This document shows positions 55,832-64,000 of a stretch of DNA of 64,000 bases, in pieces; position 1 is the first letter of the stretch; every line of letters begins with the position of its first letter. Under the pieces are notes generated by a model that was given only the letters and a program-made list of their open reading frames with translations, searched no databases and was not told the DNA's origin. A program made the position numbers and the translations under genes. The DNA is from Ooceraea biroi. Lineage: Eukaryota > Arthropoda > Insecta > Hymenoptera > Formicidae. The stretch spans positions 620,001-684,000 of the forward strand of contig NC_039513.1 in the NCBI RefSeq assembly GCF_003672135.1, given 5' to 3'.

Positions 55832-56170
55832 TGTAACGATGCACCCCCTGCATCGTAATATTTTCGGCCGGCTATCCGCCGATGTCGCCCACCCGAACAT
55901 CCGGCGGGCGAGGACCAGGCGCTAAACGCCAAATAATATTTTCGTATGTACTCCGCCGGGAAAGGTGACGTCATGTCATATTTTTCCCGTAGTGTTTTCC
56001 AACCGCTAACCCGACACCGGCGCCCCCGGTAGGCAAGGGAAGCGGTATAAAAGAGCTGCAAACCGCGGAGGAGAGTGATTCCGTTCCGATCCGACGCTCT
56101 GATCTGGTCTTCGCTCCGAAATCCCGATCACCGCCGTTATCCGACACCGATTCCAGATCCTAGTTTCCGA
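55832..56170 (+). other. LTR-like leader left of the gap
   Basis: TGTAACGATGCACCCCCTGC opens a GC-rich stretch with TATAAAAG at 56046-56053 and a purine-rich downstream region. This looks like the start of an LTR with its promoter. It does not match the 3' LTR start at 63581 (TGTCACGTCC), so it may belong to a different element joined across the gap. It runs into the N gap, so the primer binding site is unseen. Confidence 0.55.
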
Positions 56171-56270
56171 NNNNNNNNNNNNNNNNNNNNNNNNNNNNNN
56201 NNNNNNNNNNNNNNNNNNNNNNNNNNNNNNNNNNNNNNNNNNNNNNNNNNNNNNNNNNNNNNNNNNNNNN
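56171..56270. other. Assembly gap, 100 N
   Basis: Exactly 100 undetermined bases, the usual placeholder for a gap of unknown size. Frames that cross it are meaningless there. Confidence 0.99.
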
Positions 56271-56310
56271 AACCTACACCCCTATCCCAAATACCTTCCA
56301 TGCGAACACC

Positions 56311-57405
56311 ATGCGATACTTTACTACACCAAATGCGCAGGCATCGCAAGAATCCTCCTTCGACTCCCCGACACCGCGAGTACACTTCCGCGAGATCCTA
56401 GAAGCAGTACCGCATTTCGATGGTTATAACATTACGGTGACACAGTTCATTCGAGCATGCCGTCGCGCTCGCGAGACCGTACCCGCATCCTCCGAAATCA
56501 GCCTCACGCGTATGCTAGTAAACAAACTACGCGGACGCGCTTATTCCGCTGTGGATGGAGTTCCTTGTAACACAGTAACGCAGCTTGCTGACTTGTTGAA
56601 CCGCGTATTCGGAAAAAGGAAAACTGTACGCCAGTACCACGGAGACCTATCTTACATTTACTGGAAACCTAGCGAACACATTCTTGACTACATCGACCGT
56701 GTAAAAGACCTCCATTCCTGCATACTCGACGCGGAACGACATGAGTATGGAAGTTTAACAAGGACTAAGGCCACCGAAATCGGTGCCGAGGTAGCCGAAG
56801 CCTTCTGCAAAGGGTTGCCGCCGGATTTTCGCATGCAGTTGTCCGACGGGCATTACAGGCAACCCCTCGAAGCATACTCTCGCGCAATCGATTTAGCTAA
56901 GCAAAGAGAGTTAGACAAGGAAAGATTCGAACCACGACGTAACGATAGACCAACGGAAGAATACCGCGCACGTACCAACATTCAACCTATAACATACACA
57001 AACCAAACACGTGAACACCGCGGTAACAGAAACCCTTCGCCACAAAGGCTCGCCAGATATGGACACCGCCAGGAAGGTCCCGTCATAAACAAATATCGGG
57101 ACGGCCCTACCATAAACAGATACCGGGAAGCCCCTATCGCCAATAAACATCGAGAAGACCAACCGTGCAGGGACCATACACGTGCAACCCCAGAGAAAAA
57201 ATGGTGCCGTTATTGTAAAAACGTTGGACACGAGATAGAGGAATGCCGGAAGCGGCAATATAACAATTCACAACGCGAATCGGGAAACGCATCTCGCCCC
57301 TCGGGTCAGAAGGACGAAGCCCGAGCGGGACCATCGAGAGAACCTCACCGTCCGATCCGAATCACCGAATCCGAGCCGATGGAGAGATCAGAGTCGCCGT
57401 GCTAA
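56311..57405 (+). CDS. gag: Gag polyprotein with one CCHC zinc knuckle
   Basis: A 364-residue frame from Met 56311, 40 bases right of the gap, so an earlier start cannot be excluded. Residues 40-200 have the helical retrotransposon capsid type (FIRACRRARETVP, ADLLNRVFGKRKTVRQYHGD). A basic, Arg-rich linker with RDGPTINRYREAP-like repeats follows. A single knuckle WCRYCKNVGHEIEECRK (C-x2-C-x4-H-x4-C) binds RNA. Gag forms the particle. The stop lies just inside the pol frame, in the -1 register relative to it, as expected for frameshift expression. Confidence 0.9.
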   Translation: MRYFTTPNAQASQESSFDSPTPRVHFREILEAVPHFDGYNITVTQFIRACRRARETVPASSEISLTRMLVNKLRGRAYSAVDGVPCNTVTQLADLLNRVFGKRKTVRQYHGDLSYIYWKPSEHILDYIDRVKDLHSCILDAERHEYGSLTRTKATEIGAEVAEAFCKGLPPDFRMQLSDGHYRQPLEAYSRAIDLAKQRELDKERFEPRRNDRPTEEYRARTNIQPITYTNQTREHRGNRNPSPQRLARYGHRQEGPVINKYRDGPTINRYREAPIANKHREDQPCRDHTRATPEKKWCRYCKNVGHEIEECRKRQYNNSQRESGNASRPSGQKDEARAGPSREPHRPIRITESEPMERSESPC

Positions 57406-60400
57406 ATCCAACGGACTTTATATACGCTCCTACCATTTTCATTAAGGCAGAGGGGCTCATGGATGAAACATCCTTCATGATCGACACCGGCGCCGCGCCG
57501 AATCTCGTAAAGAAACGTAATCTCCACCCCGAGGTCAAGATTGATTCAAAAGCATACGTTCACCTTAGCGGTATATGCGATGACAGAATCAAATCGCTCG
57601 GGTCCGTGACAGTCAAATTCATGGGGCAGGAAATCAAATTACAAGTAGTAGAGGATATATTTCCGATCACGCAAGAAGGAATCCTAGGATCTGACTTTTT
57701 GCGCGACGCGGTAAATCTAGATTATAAAAAGCGGATCTTACAGTGGCAGGGGATACACATCCCTTTCATCATAAACGAAACGGTAACGATCCCAGCCAGA
57801 TCGCGTACTGTCTTCCCGCTTAGAATCAAGAACTCCGAAGTTCAACAGGGTTACCTCCCTCGAATTCAAATCAGCGACCACGTTTACTTAGGTGACGCTC
57901 TGGTCACGAACCGTAATGGACAAGCACACGTTTGCGTCATTAATACGGACGGAGAAAGCTGCGACATTCTTTTACCAGACGTCGAAATACAAGAGATCGA
58001 CTCAGTCTCCTTATCGCCCCCGTCGCAAACCTTCAACTTCCTGAGACAGGAAGCGGAAAACAAAACAAACGAACCGCTGCCTTCACCGCCTCTAAACCAA
58101 AGGCCCCCGAGTCCCCTCGGTAAATACGGGCCGAGTAATAAAGCGATAAAACGAATCCTGACCGTGGGACCTCGGGGCTTGCAAAACAAAATACACGCGG
58201 TACCGACAAGGAAAATAGCCGCAATAAACGGTCTCAGAACCCCGGACGAGGACGCGCGTATCAATAGGATAAAAGAACTCCTCCGACTTGACCATCTGAA
58301 CGAAGAGGAACGAAAACATGTATTGGATCTAATCTCGGAATACCCCGACATTTTTCGAATCCCCGAAGATAAACTCGGTCATACGAACGTCACTGCTCAC
58401 AAAATCCCAACAACCAACAACATCCCGATACATACCAAACAGTACCGGTTCCCGCCAATTCACAAGGAAGAAATAGACAAACAAATCCAAGAACTCCTAG
58501 ACAATGACATAATAAAACCATCTACCTCTCCATATAACTCCCCCGTATGGATTGTGCCCAAGAAACCCGACTCGAAGGGTAATAAACGTTGGCGCATGGT
58601 CATTGATTACCGTGCCTTAAACGAAAAAACAGTGGGCGACAACTTTCCATTACCTAACATCACAGAAATCCTCGACCAGCTAGGAAGCGCCAAATACTTC
58701 AGCGTTTTCGACCTAGCCTCAGGATTTCACCAAATACTGATGCATGAGTCCGACGCGCACAAAACGGCTTTTTCAACACCATACGGCCACTACGAATTTA
58801 AGCGAATGCCCTTTGGGCTCAAAAATGCGCCGGCGACGTTTCAAAGGCTCATGAATCTAGTACTGGAGGGCCTACAGGGTATCGAAGCATTCGTTTACCT
58901 GGACGATATTGTCATTTACTCCTGTTCGTTACAGGAACATTTTGTAAAATTCCGTAAACTAGCAGATAAGTTAAGAAGCGCAGGGTTGCAACTACAACCC
59001 GACAAGTGCGAATTCCTTCGCAGAGAGGTTACATACCTCGGACATGTAATTGGTGAGTCAGGAGTAAAACCGGACCCGAAAAAGATAGAGGCCGTGCAGA
59101 ACTTTCCGAGACCATGCAATGCGAAAAATGTCAAACAATTCTTGGGCCTAGCGGGTTATTACCGTCGTTTCATTCCTAACTTTTCAAAAATAGCTAAACC
59201 GCTCACGAACCTCCTGAAAAAGGATATCGCATTTGTCTGGGAATCGGCGCAAGACAACGCATTTGTGCAATTGCGAGACGCTCTTTGTCGGGAACCCATC
59301 CTACAGTACCCTGACTTCACGAAACCTTTTGTCGTCACCACCGATGCATCGGGGGTAGCTATAGGCGGAATATTGAGTCAAGGAGCAATAGGAAAGGACT
59401 TACCGATAGCTTACACTTCGCGTCTATTGAATACAGCCGAACAAAACTATTCTACAATCGAAAAGGAACTGCTCGCTATTGTTTACAGCGTCAATTACTT
59501 TAGACCTTATGTATATGGCCGTAAGTTCACTCTGGTAACCGATCATAGGCCGCTAGTCTGGCTGCATTCCGTTAAAGACCCTACTTCAAGGCTCGTTCGA
59601 TGGCGGTTGAAACTCGCCGAGTACGAGTATGAAGTTGTTTATAAAGCTGGAAGGATAAACGCTAACGCAGATGCTCTCTCTAGGAACCCGACCACCCAAA
59701 AGGTTCTCCCCCTCTCCGTATCCGAGAACTCCGATAATTCACTATTCCATGCCCCTTCTCCTCCAACGTTCCAGACCGACGAGACGCAGGAACAACCCGA
59801 AACCGAACCGACAGTGATAGGAACCGAAATCGTTTCCTCCGGCGAGGAAACCGACAGCGACAGCGAAAGTGAGGGAGACGGCCCAATCTTTGATCCCATC
59901 GACGTACCTTTTCAACCAAATAGAGCCAGACTCATCGAAGTCCGAGATAACCTAACCACCAGAAAAGATAATATTGTAATCTTCATAACTCAGCAAGGAT
60001 CACCGTGCGACAGGGGCGCGCGTAAATTGAAGGAAACCAATAAACTACCCGAGATAAAGGACGGAACGTTAGGACGAGCAAAAGTAACGAAAATCGGAGG
60101 CAAATACCTAATCGCATTGGTCATCAAAGATCGCGTATCAGCTATAACCCAGGTAGAAACCATAAAAGAGGCTCTACATTCGCTGTTAGACGTAACGATG
60201 GAATTAAATTTACAAACTGTCTCCATTTCTAAGGGGGATATTGAATCTGTGCCATGGAAAACGTTGCATAAACATCTAAAGAACGTGTTCTGCGACTCGC
60301 CTACCAGAATTATTGTTTGCTCGAATCAAATCACAGAGCCAGCCGACTCAGATAAAGCGCGCATCATCGCAGAAAATCACTCGACCGCGATAGGAGGACA

Positions 60401-61460
60401 TAAAGGAGTGACAAAAACGTATAATCGAATTAAATATAAATACTTTTGGCCTCGCCTGAAGAGAGACGTACAGGAATTCATCCGGGACTGTAGAGACTGT
60501 CAACTAAAGAAACTGGTACGAGTAAAAACCCGTCAGCCCATGATATTGACGGACACCCCTGGTAACGCGTTCGATAAAATATCTATGGATATTATGGGTC
60601 CACTCCCGGTCACCAGGACAGGAAACAGTTACATCCTCACAATCCAGGATCTGCTCACTAAATACTCCCTTGCCATCCCCCTAAAACACGCAACTGCTGT
60701 TGATATAGCCGAAGCTTTCGTAAGCGAATTCGTATGCATCTATGGGGCCCCGCAAGCGCTCTTGACCGATCAAGGCACGAATTTCGTTAGTAGCCTCATG
60801 CGCAACATTGCGCGCAAGTTCCGGATTACTCAATACAAGACGACCGCGTACCGTCCGCAATCGAACGGGTCTATAGAACGGTCGCACCACGTTCTCTGGG
60901 AGTACCTAAAACAATTTACCGATAAGAATCACGAATGGGACGAACATTTGAAACTCGCTACGTTTTCCTATAATACAAGCGTGCACGAGGGTACTCAGTA
61001 CACACCACACGAACTCGTGTTCGGAAAAATCGCACGCGCACCCTCCAGCGATGTACAACTAGAGAACGAACCAAATGTAGCGTACTCCGATTACCTCACA
61101 AGCCTCTTTGACAAACTTAGAAATGCGCAAACAGCAGCCCGCGAAAATTTAATACAAGCTAAAATACGATCTAAGGAATACTATGATCGAAGGGCGAACC
61201 CTCGTGAATTCAAGGTGGGAGATAATGTCTACCTCCTGAAAGAACCGACGAAAGGGAAACTAGGGGACCAATATGTAGGTCCGTACCGAATCCGCGAAAA
61301 ACTAGATAATCATAATGTTAAAATAGCGATAGATAAGATTAGGTCTAAAATTGTACACGAAGATAAGCTACGCGCCGCGAGGGGAACAAACCCCCACCAC
61401 CCGGCTAATAAATATAGTTATAAGGCACGCCGCCAGCGCTCCAGCACCAGTCGTGGCTAG
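57399..61460 (+). CDS. pol: Pol polyprotein: protease, RT, RNase H, integrase
   Basis: 1353 codons, open throughout. Protease: FMIDTGAAPNLV near residue 29. Reverse transcriptase: conserved MVIDYRALN, FDLASGFHQI, and YLDD at about residue 500. RNase H: TTDASGVAIGG and the KELLAIVY segment. Integrase: zinc-binding H-H-C-C region near residue 1000 with CRDCQ, then Asp in MDIMGP, Asp in LLTDQGTNFVS, Glu in SNGSIERSH. The listed start is a non-ATG codon overlapping the end of gag, consistent with a -1 frameshift fusion. All catalytic residues looked for are present. Confidence 0.95.
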   Translation: MLNPTDFIYAPTIFIKAEGLMDETSFMIDTGAAPNLVKKRNLHPEVKIDSKAYVHLSGICDDRIKSLGSVTVKFMGQEIKLQVVEDIFPITQEGILGSDFLRDAVNLDYKKRILQWQGIHIPFIINETVTIPARSRTVFPLRIKNSEVQQGYLPRIQISDHVYLGDALVTNRNGQAHVCVINTDGESCDILLPDVEIQEIDSVSLSPPSQTFNFLRQEAENKTNEPLPSPPLNQRPPSPLGKYGPSNKAIKRILTVGPRGLQNKIHAVPTRKIAAINGLRTPDEDARINRIKELLRLDHLNEEERKHVLDLISEYPDIFRIPEDKLGHTNVTAHKIPTTNNIPIHTKQYRFPPIHKEEIDKQIQELLDNDIIKPSTSPYNSPVWIVPKKPDSKGNKRWRMVIDYRALNEKTVGDNFPLPNITEILDQLGSAKYFSVFDLASGFHQILMHESDAHKTAFSTPYGHYEFKRMPFGLKNAPATFQRLMNLVLEGLQGIEAFVYLDDIVIYSCSLQEHFVKFRKLADKLRSAGLQLQPDKCEFLRREVTYLGHVIGESGVKPDPKKIEAVQNFPRPCNAKNVKQFLGLAGYYRRFIPNFSKIAKPLTNLLKKDIAFVWESAQDNAFVQLRDALCREPILQYPDFTKPFVVTTDASGVAIGGILSQGAIGKDLPIAYTSRLLNTAEQNYSTIEKELLAIVYSVNYFRPYVYGRKFTLVTDHRPLVWLHSVKDPTSRLVRWRLKLAEYEYEVVYKAGRINANADALSRNPTTQKVLPLSVSENSDNSLFHAPSPPTFQTDETQEQPETEPTVIGTEIVSSGEETDSDSESEGDGPIFDPIDVPFQPNRARLIEVRDNLTTRKDNIVIFITQQGSPCDRGARKLKETNKLPEIKDGTLGRAKVTKIGGKYLIALVIKDRVSAITQVETIKEALHSLLDVTMELNLQTVSISKGDIESVPWKTLHKHLKNVFCDSPTRIIVCSNQITEPADSDKARIIAENHSTAIGGHKGVTKTYNRIKYKYFWPRLKRDVQEFIRDCRDCQLKKLVRVKTRQPMILTDTPGNAFDKISMDIMGPLPVTRTGNSYILTIQDLLTKYSLAIPLKHATAVDIAEAFVSEFVCIYGAPQALLTDQGTNFVSSLMRNIARKFRITQYKTTAYRPQSNGSIERSHHVLWEYLKQFTDKNHEWDEHLKLATFSYNTSVHEGTQYTPHELVFGKIARAPSSDVQLENEPNVAYSDYLTSLFDKLRNAQTAARENLIQAKIRSKEYYDRRANPREFKVGDNVYLLKEPTKGKLGDQYVGPYRIREKLDNHNVKIAIDKIRSKIVHEDKLRAARGTNPHHPANKYSYKARRQRSSTSRG

Positions 61461-61468
61461 CAATCAAC

Positions 61469-63499
61469 ATGGACACCACCACCGCCATCTTCCTGGGACT
61501 CTGCACCTTCATGAGTGCACCTGCATGCGCTCTCGTAGGATACGATTGCGCCGGGGAGGGGTTGAATATAACCTCTCTCTCCCTCACGGACATAGGAGGC
61601 TGCAGCCTGGAGGAACTGGAGCCCAATACAGAAGAAGTCTATGTGCAACTACTCCAATTAAATGAGTTTGACCACACTCAGGCGATTCAATGCAAAATTG
61701 AAATCGACCGGACCATTTACTACTGCGGGATGCATTCCCACGTGTCGGTAGTACATAATGGAAGACGCGAGTACATCAGGGAAACATCTGCCAGCACCTG
61801 CAAGAAACTGATGGAAACGGGATCGATCTTCCTGGGAAACAACGCACTGTTCACGGGAATTAAACCGAACTCCACCACGTCTCATAGCATCACCTTCGCC
61901 GGAACAATCGGGACGGACGGGCGATGCACAGGCACACAATTCAGTGACCCATACGGAACCTGGGACAATGCTGTAGTTCAAGCAACGGTCAAGATAACCA
62001 CCAGAAGCTTCCAGATCCCCATCAAACACTCTTCTAACGAAGTAGTCTTGCCATCGGGAGTTCGTTGCAAATCCTCAGACGGGGAGTGTCGCGACGCCGA
62101 TGGAACGGAAACGTACTGGACGGTGGTACCCAGCGATAGCTGCCATTTTAACCATTACGACGCCTTGTACGAAGGAACGGCGTACAAATTAACAGCGAAG
62201 CCAGGGCGAGAGGAGACCCCAACCATATACACAGTAACAACCAAGGAGACAACGTTCGCTCTGGCCAGAACCACAGATTTCAATCTCTGTGGGTACCGGA
62301 TCATCCAAACGGAGCATCCGAAATTATTCATCCTGGAAACCCAGAGGGGACGCACCTTCAAAACACGAGCTAAAGTGTCGGTCGATAACTTAGATATTTT
62401 CACGTACGTGAACTCAAAATTCATCTACGTAGAAAAACACTTGAAGACTCAACTTACCCAGCTGTATCGGGACATCATGGAACAGAAATGCGCCCTCGAG
62501 AAACAGATTCTCGAGAATGCGCTCTCCCTTTCCAGCATCGCACCCGACGAGATGGCATTCCGCATAATGAGGGCACCTGGATACACAGCCGTTACAGCCG
62601 GGGAGGTTATCTACATCATTAAATGTGTACCAGTGGAATGTCGAGTCCGCCAAACTGAACATTGTTACAACGAGCTGCCGGTAACACATACCAATGCCTC
62701 GTACTTTCTATCGCCAAGGTCAAGGATTCTCCTCAAGGGAGGAACGATGAAGGACTGTAACGAGCTGCTTCCTTCCATGTTCAGGATGCACGACTCATGG
62801 TACCGAATGATGCCACGTCCAGTGGAAGCACTCCCGCCGCCAACTATCAAACCCTTGACGAAACCAAAATGGAAATACGTAAGCCCGTCAACTCTAGCCA
62901 CAAGCGGCATATACTCATCAGAGGACTTGGACCGGCTACGGAACCACATTATGTTCCCAGTCGAAAAACCATCGATGGTAAACACCTTGGTACAAGGAGC
63001 AATGGGACAATCGATCCCAGCAGGAAGCGTGTCCCTCTACAACATGCTAGATGAAAAATCCCTAGCAAAAATAGCGGAAAACACGGCAGGCCGCCTCTGG
63101 AAAGGTTTCATCACCTTCGGATCGGCCAGCGCAGGTGTACTCGCCATTCTCCTCATGATACGATTGGCAAAACTGGTGGTCGACTCCGTCATTCGCGGAT
63201 ACGCGCTTCACTCTATTTACGGGTGGAGCCTGCACCTCCTGGGAGCTATCTGGAGTTCCATCACTCACCTCCTCTTGTACCTAGGCGCACGGGGAGTTAC
63301 CAAGGACGACGAAACGACGGACCCGGAGGCACCAAAGACGGAGATGCAACCGCTACGACAGAAAGAACAAAGCAGCAACCACGAACACAACAGCAAAGTG
63401 CTTGGTGAGGAAAAAACCATGATGACAAAAGACTATGGCGAACTTAACAAATATTTGCATAAGCTAGATGATAAGGATACTAAGAATATAGGAAATTAA
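61469..63499 (+). CDS. env: Envelope-like glycoprotein, jingchuvirus-type resemblance
   Basis: 676 residues starting 8 bases after the pol stop, in a third frame, so probably made from a spliced RNA. A signal peptide covers about residues 1-22. The ectodomain begins with a YDC motif and has many paired cysteines and N-glycosylation sites; FSDPYGTWDN and CHFNHYDALYEG are the most distinctive pieces. A hydrophobic stretch near residue 550 and another near 580-607 are likely membrane segments, followed by a polar tail. No furin-type site or fusion motif of baculovirus F-type Env was seen. Resemblance to jingchuvirus glycoproteins is from family memory and untested. Confidence 0.75.
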   Translation: MDTTTAIFLGLCTFMSAPACALVGYDCAGEGLNITSLSLTDIGGCSLEELEPNTEEVYVQLLQLNEFDHTQAIQCKIEIDRTIYYCGMHSHVSVVHNGRREYIRETSASTCKKLMETGSIFLGNNALFTGIKPNSTTSHSITFAGTIGTDGRCTGTQFSDPYGTWDNAVVQATVKITTRSFQIPIKHSSNEVVLPSGVRCKSSDGECRDADGTETYWTVVPSDSCHFNHYDALYEGTAYKLTAKPGREETPTIYTVTTKETTFALARTTDFNLCGYRIIQTEHPKLFILETQRGRTFKTRAKVSVDNLDIFTYVNSKFIYVEKHLKTQLTQLYRDIMEQKCALEKQILENALSLSSIAPDEMAFRIMRAPGYTAVTAGEVIYIIKCVPVECRVRQTEHCYNELPVTHTNASYFLSPRSRILLKGGTMKDCNELLPSMFRMHDSWYRMMPRPVEALPPPTIKPLTKPKWKYVSPSTLATSGIYSSEDLDRLRNHIMFPVEKPSMVNTLVQGAMGQSIPAGSVSLYNMLDEKSLAKIAENTAGRLWKGFITFGSASAGVLAILLMIRLAKLVVDSVIRGYALHSIYGWSLHLLGAIWSSITHLLLYLGARGVTKDDETTDPEAPKTEMQPLRQKEQSSNHEHNSKVLGEEKTMMTKDYGELNKYLHKLDDKDTKNIGN

Positions 63500-63571
63500 C
63501 CATGCGATGTCAAATCCACCATAACATTTACGGAAAATGTTGGAACAGGAACGTCCAACATTTTCTTCTAT

Positions 63572-63580
63572 GAGGGGAGG
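63572..63580 (+). other. Polypurine tract
   Basis: GAGGGGAGG lies immediately before the TG of the 3' LTR, the position for second-strand priming. Confidence 0.8.
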
Positions 63581-64000
63581 TGTCACGTCCACCGCTACCG
63601 CAGAATTAAAAATTTCCTTTTTACAATAACAATCTCCAGCGTTAGACTATATATAGTAATAATAGCGAGCGCTAGATCATAAGGAAAAACACTTGAACAA
63701 ATCCCAACGCCATTGGCCAAGTATTTGCACTAGTTCGAAAATAGACCAATCAGAAGCTGTTACATATCACTAACACTATTGGACAAAACTTGGGAATTGG
63801 GCAAGTTCCTAGAGTAAGGTTTGGACAAGTTACTAAAATCCTAGTTCGGAACTAGACCCATCAGACGACGCTAGTTGTAACTAACGTCACCAGCCCTAGT
63901 TCCTAGTTACAACTCGGAACGCCACCCGACGGAACTAGACAACACAAATCTCCGACTATATACTCGGAACATCCGCCGCGATCGCTCTCTTGTGCAGCAG
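63581..64000 (+). repeat. 3' LTR, incomplete at the window edge
   Basis: Starts TGTCACGTCCACC just after the polypurine tract. Internal repeats of CTAGTT and GGAACTAG are frequent. A TATATA at about 63957-63962 could be the promoter. Its end and the target duplication are beyond the window. It does not match 55832-56170. Confidence 0.8.

Larger units (their letters stand above)
56271..64000 (+). mobile_element. Gypsy-class LTR retroelement with envelope gene, near-intact
   Basis: Order gag (56311-57405), pol (57399-61460), env (61469-63499), polypurine tract (63572-63580), 3' LTR from 63581 past the window edge. Domain order in pol (protease, RT, RNase H, integrase) is Ty3/gypsy. All three frames are open without internal stops. 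The interior is more GC-rich than its surroundings. It is inserted in the same orientation as the putative host gene, probably in its intron. Confidence 0.9.

Noticed and set aside
57884..63268. Many minus-strand frames under gag, pol and env
   Set aside because: They are shadows of the plus-strand genes caused by GC-rich codon use.

Overview
The window is nuclear DNA of an insect, most likely a hymenopteran and plausibly an ant. It is AT-rich, has GT-AG introns, and is packed with decayed DNA transposons of many superfamilies, foldback/MITE elements, a Penelope-like fragment and a gypsy-type retroelement with an envelope gene. The species call is inference; nothing in the sequence names it. 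There are no bacterial genes, operons or CRISPR arrays. One run of exactly 100 N (56171-56270) marks an assembly gap.

Layout. 1-10084 (minus strand): one large, broken Helitron. It encodes two tandem Ulp1/C48-type cysteine protease domains, lysine-rich repeats, a Rep/helicase core, and a C-terminal ubiquitin-specific-protease (C19) domain that runs off the left edge. A foldback MITE (4302-5294) and a mariner (5331-6636) are inserted in it. 11285-12813: two head-to-tail non-autonomous Helitrons, the second split by a Tc1/mariner derivative. 12899-13499: a 125-bp minisatellite. 14520-16020: possible exons of an unknown minus-strand gene. 16706-19004: a dead IS630/mariner-type transposase. 19714-22485: two more members of the same 8-bp-TSD MITE family, with a hAT BED-finger remnant between them. 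22643-25290 (minus): a CACTA/EnSpm-like transposase followed by an exon of a DUF4806-type gene. 26601-27484: a foldback element with a 10-bp TSD.

27966-49046 is a 21-kb unit with inverted ends CCCTGGTAGAAAT and a TA target duplication; a paralogous copy of the target near 13885 preserves the empty site. Inside it are a Tc1 fragment, and an eight-exon DUF4806 gene lying between two inverted arms of 1341 bp with a collapsed CACTA-like ORF just upstream. It also holds a mariner-like foldback element and two THAP-domain exons. The last component is a Russian-doll nest: a TTAA-flanked Kolobok-like element contains a DDE_Tnp_4/SWIM transposon, which contains a hAT element.

49047-55803 is quieter. 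It has Penelope-type tails with hammerhead-like cores and a likely host gene start: a TATA box and 5' UTR exon near 52.0-52.1 kb, and a signal-peptide exon at 54401-54485. 55832-64000 holds an LTR-like leader, the gap, and a gypsy-class retroelement with open gag, pol and env frames and the start of a 3' LTR. The env looks like a jingchuvirus-type glycoprotein rather than the baculovirus-F type usual for insect errantiviruses.

Working together: the recurring theme is mobile elements with accessory genes. A transposase and a DUF4806 gene occur together twice, one Helitron carries both SUMO-protease and deubiquitinase folds, and one retroelement has a captured glycoprotein. Almost all transposases are broken. 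The DUF4806 gene and the gag-pol-env set are the only long coding units that look intact.
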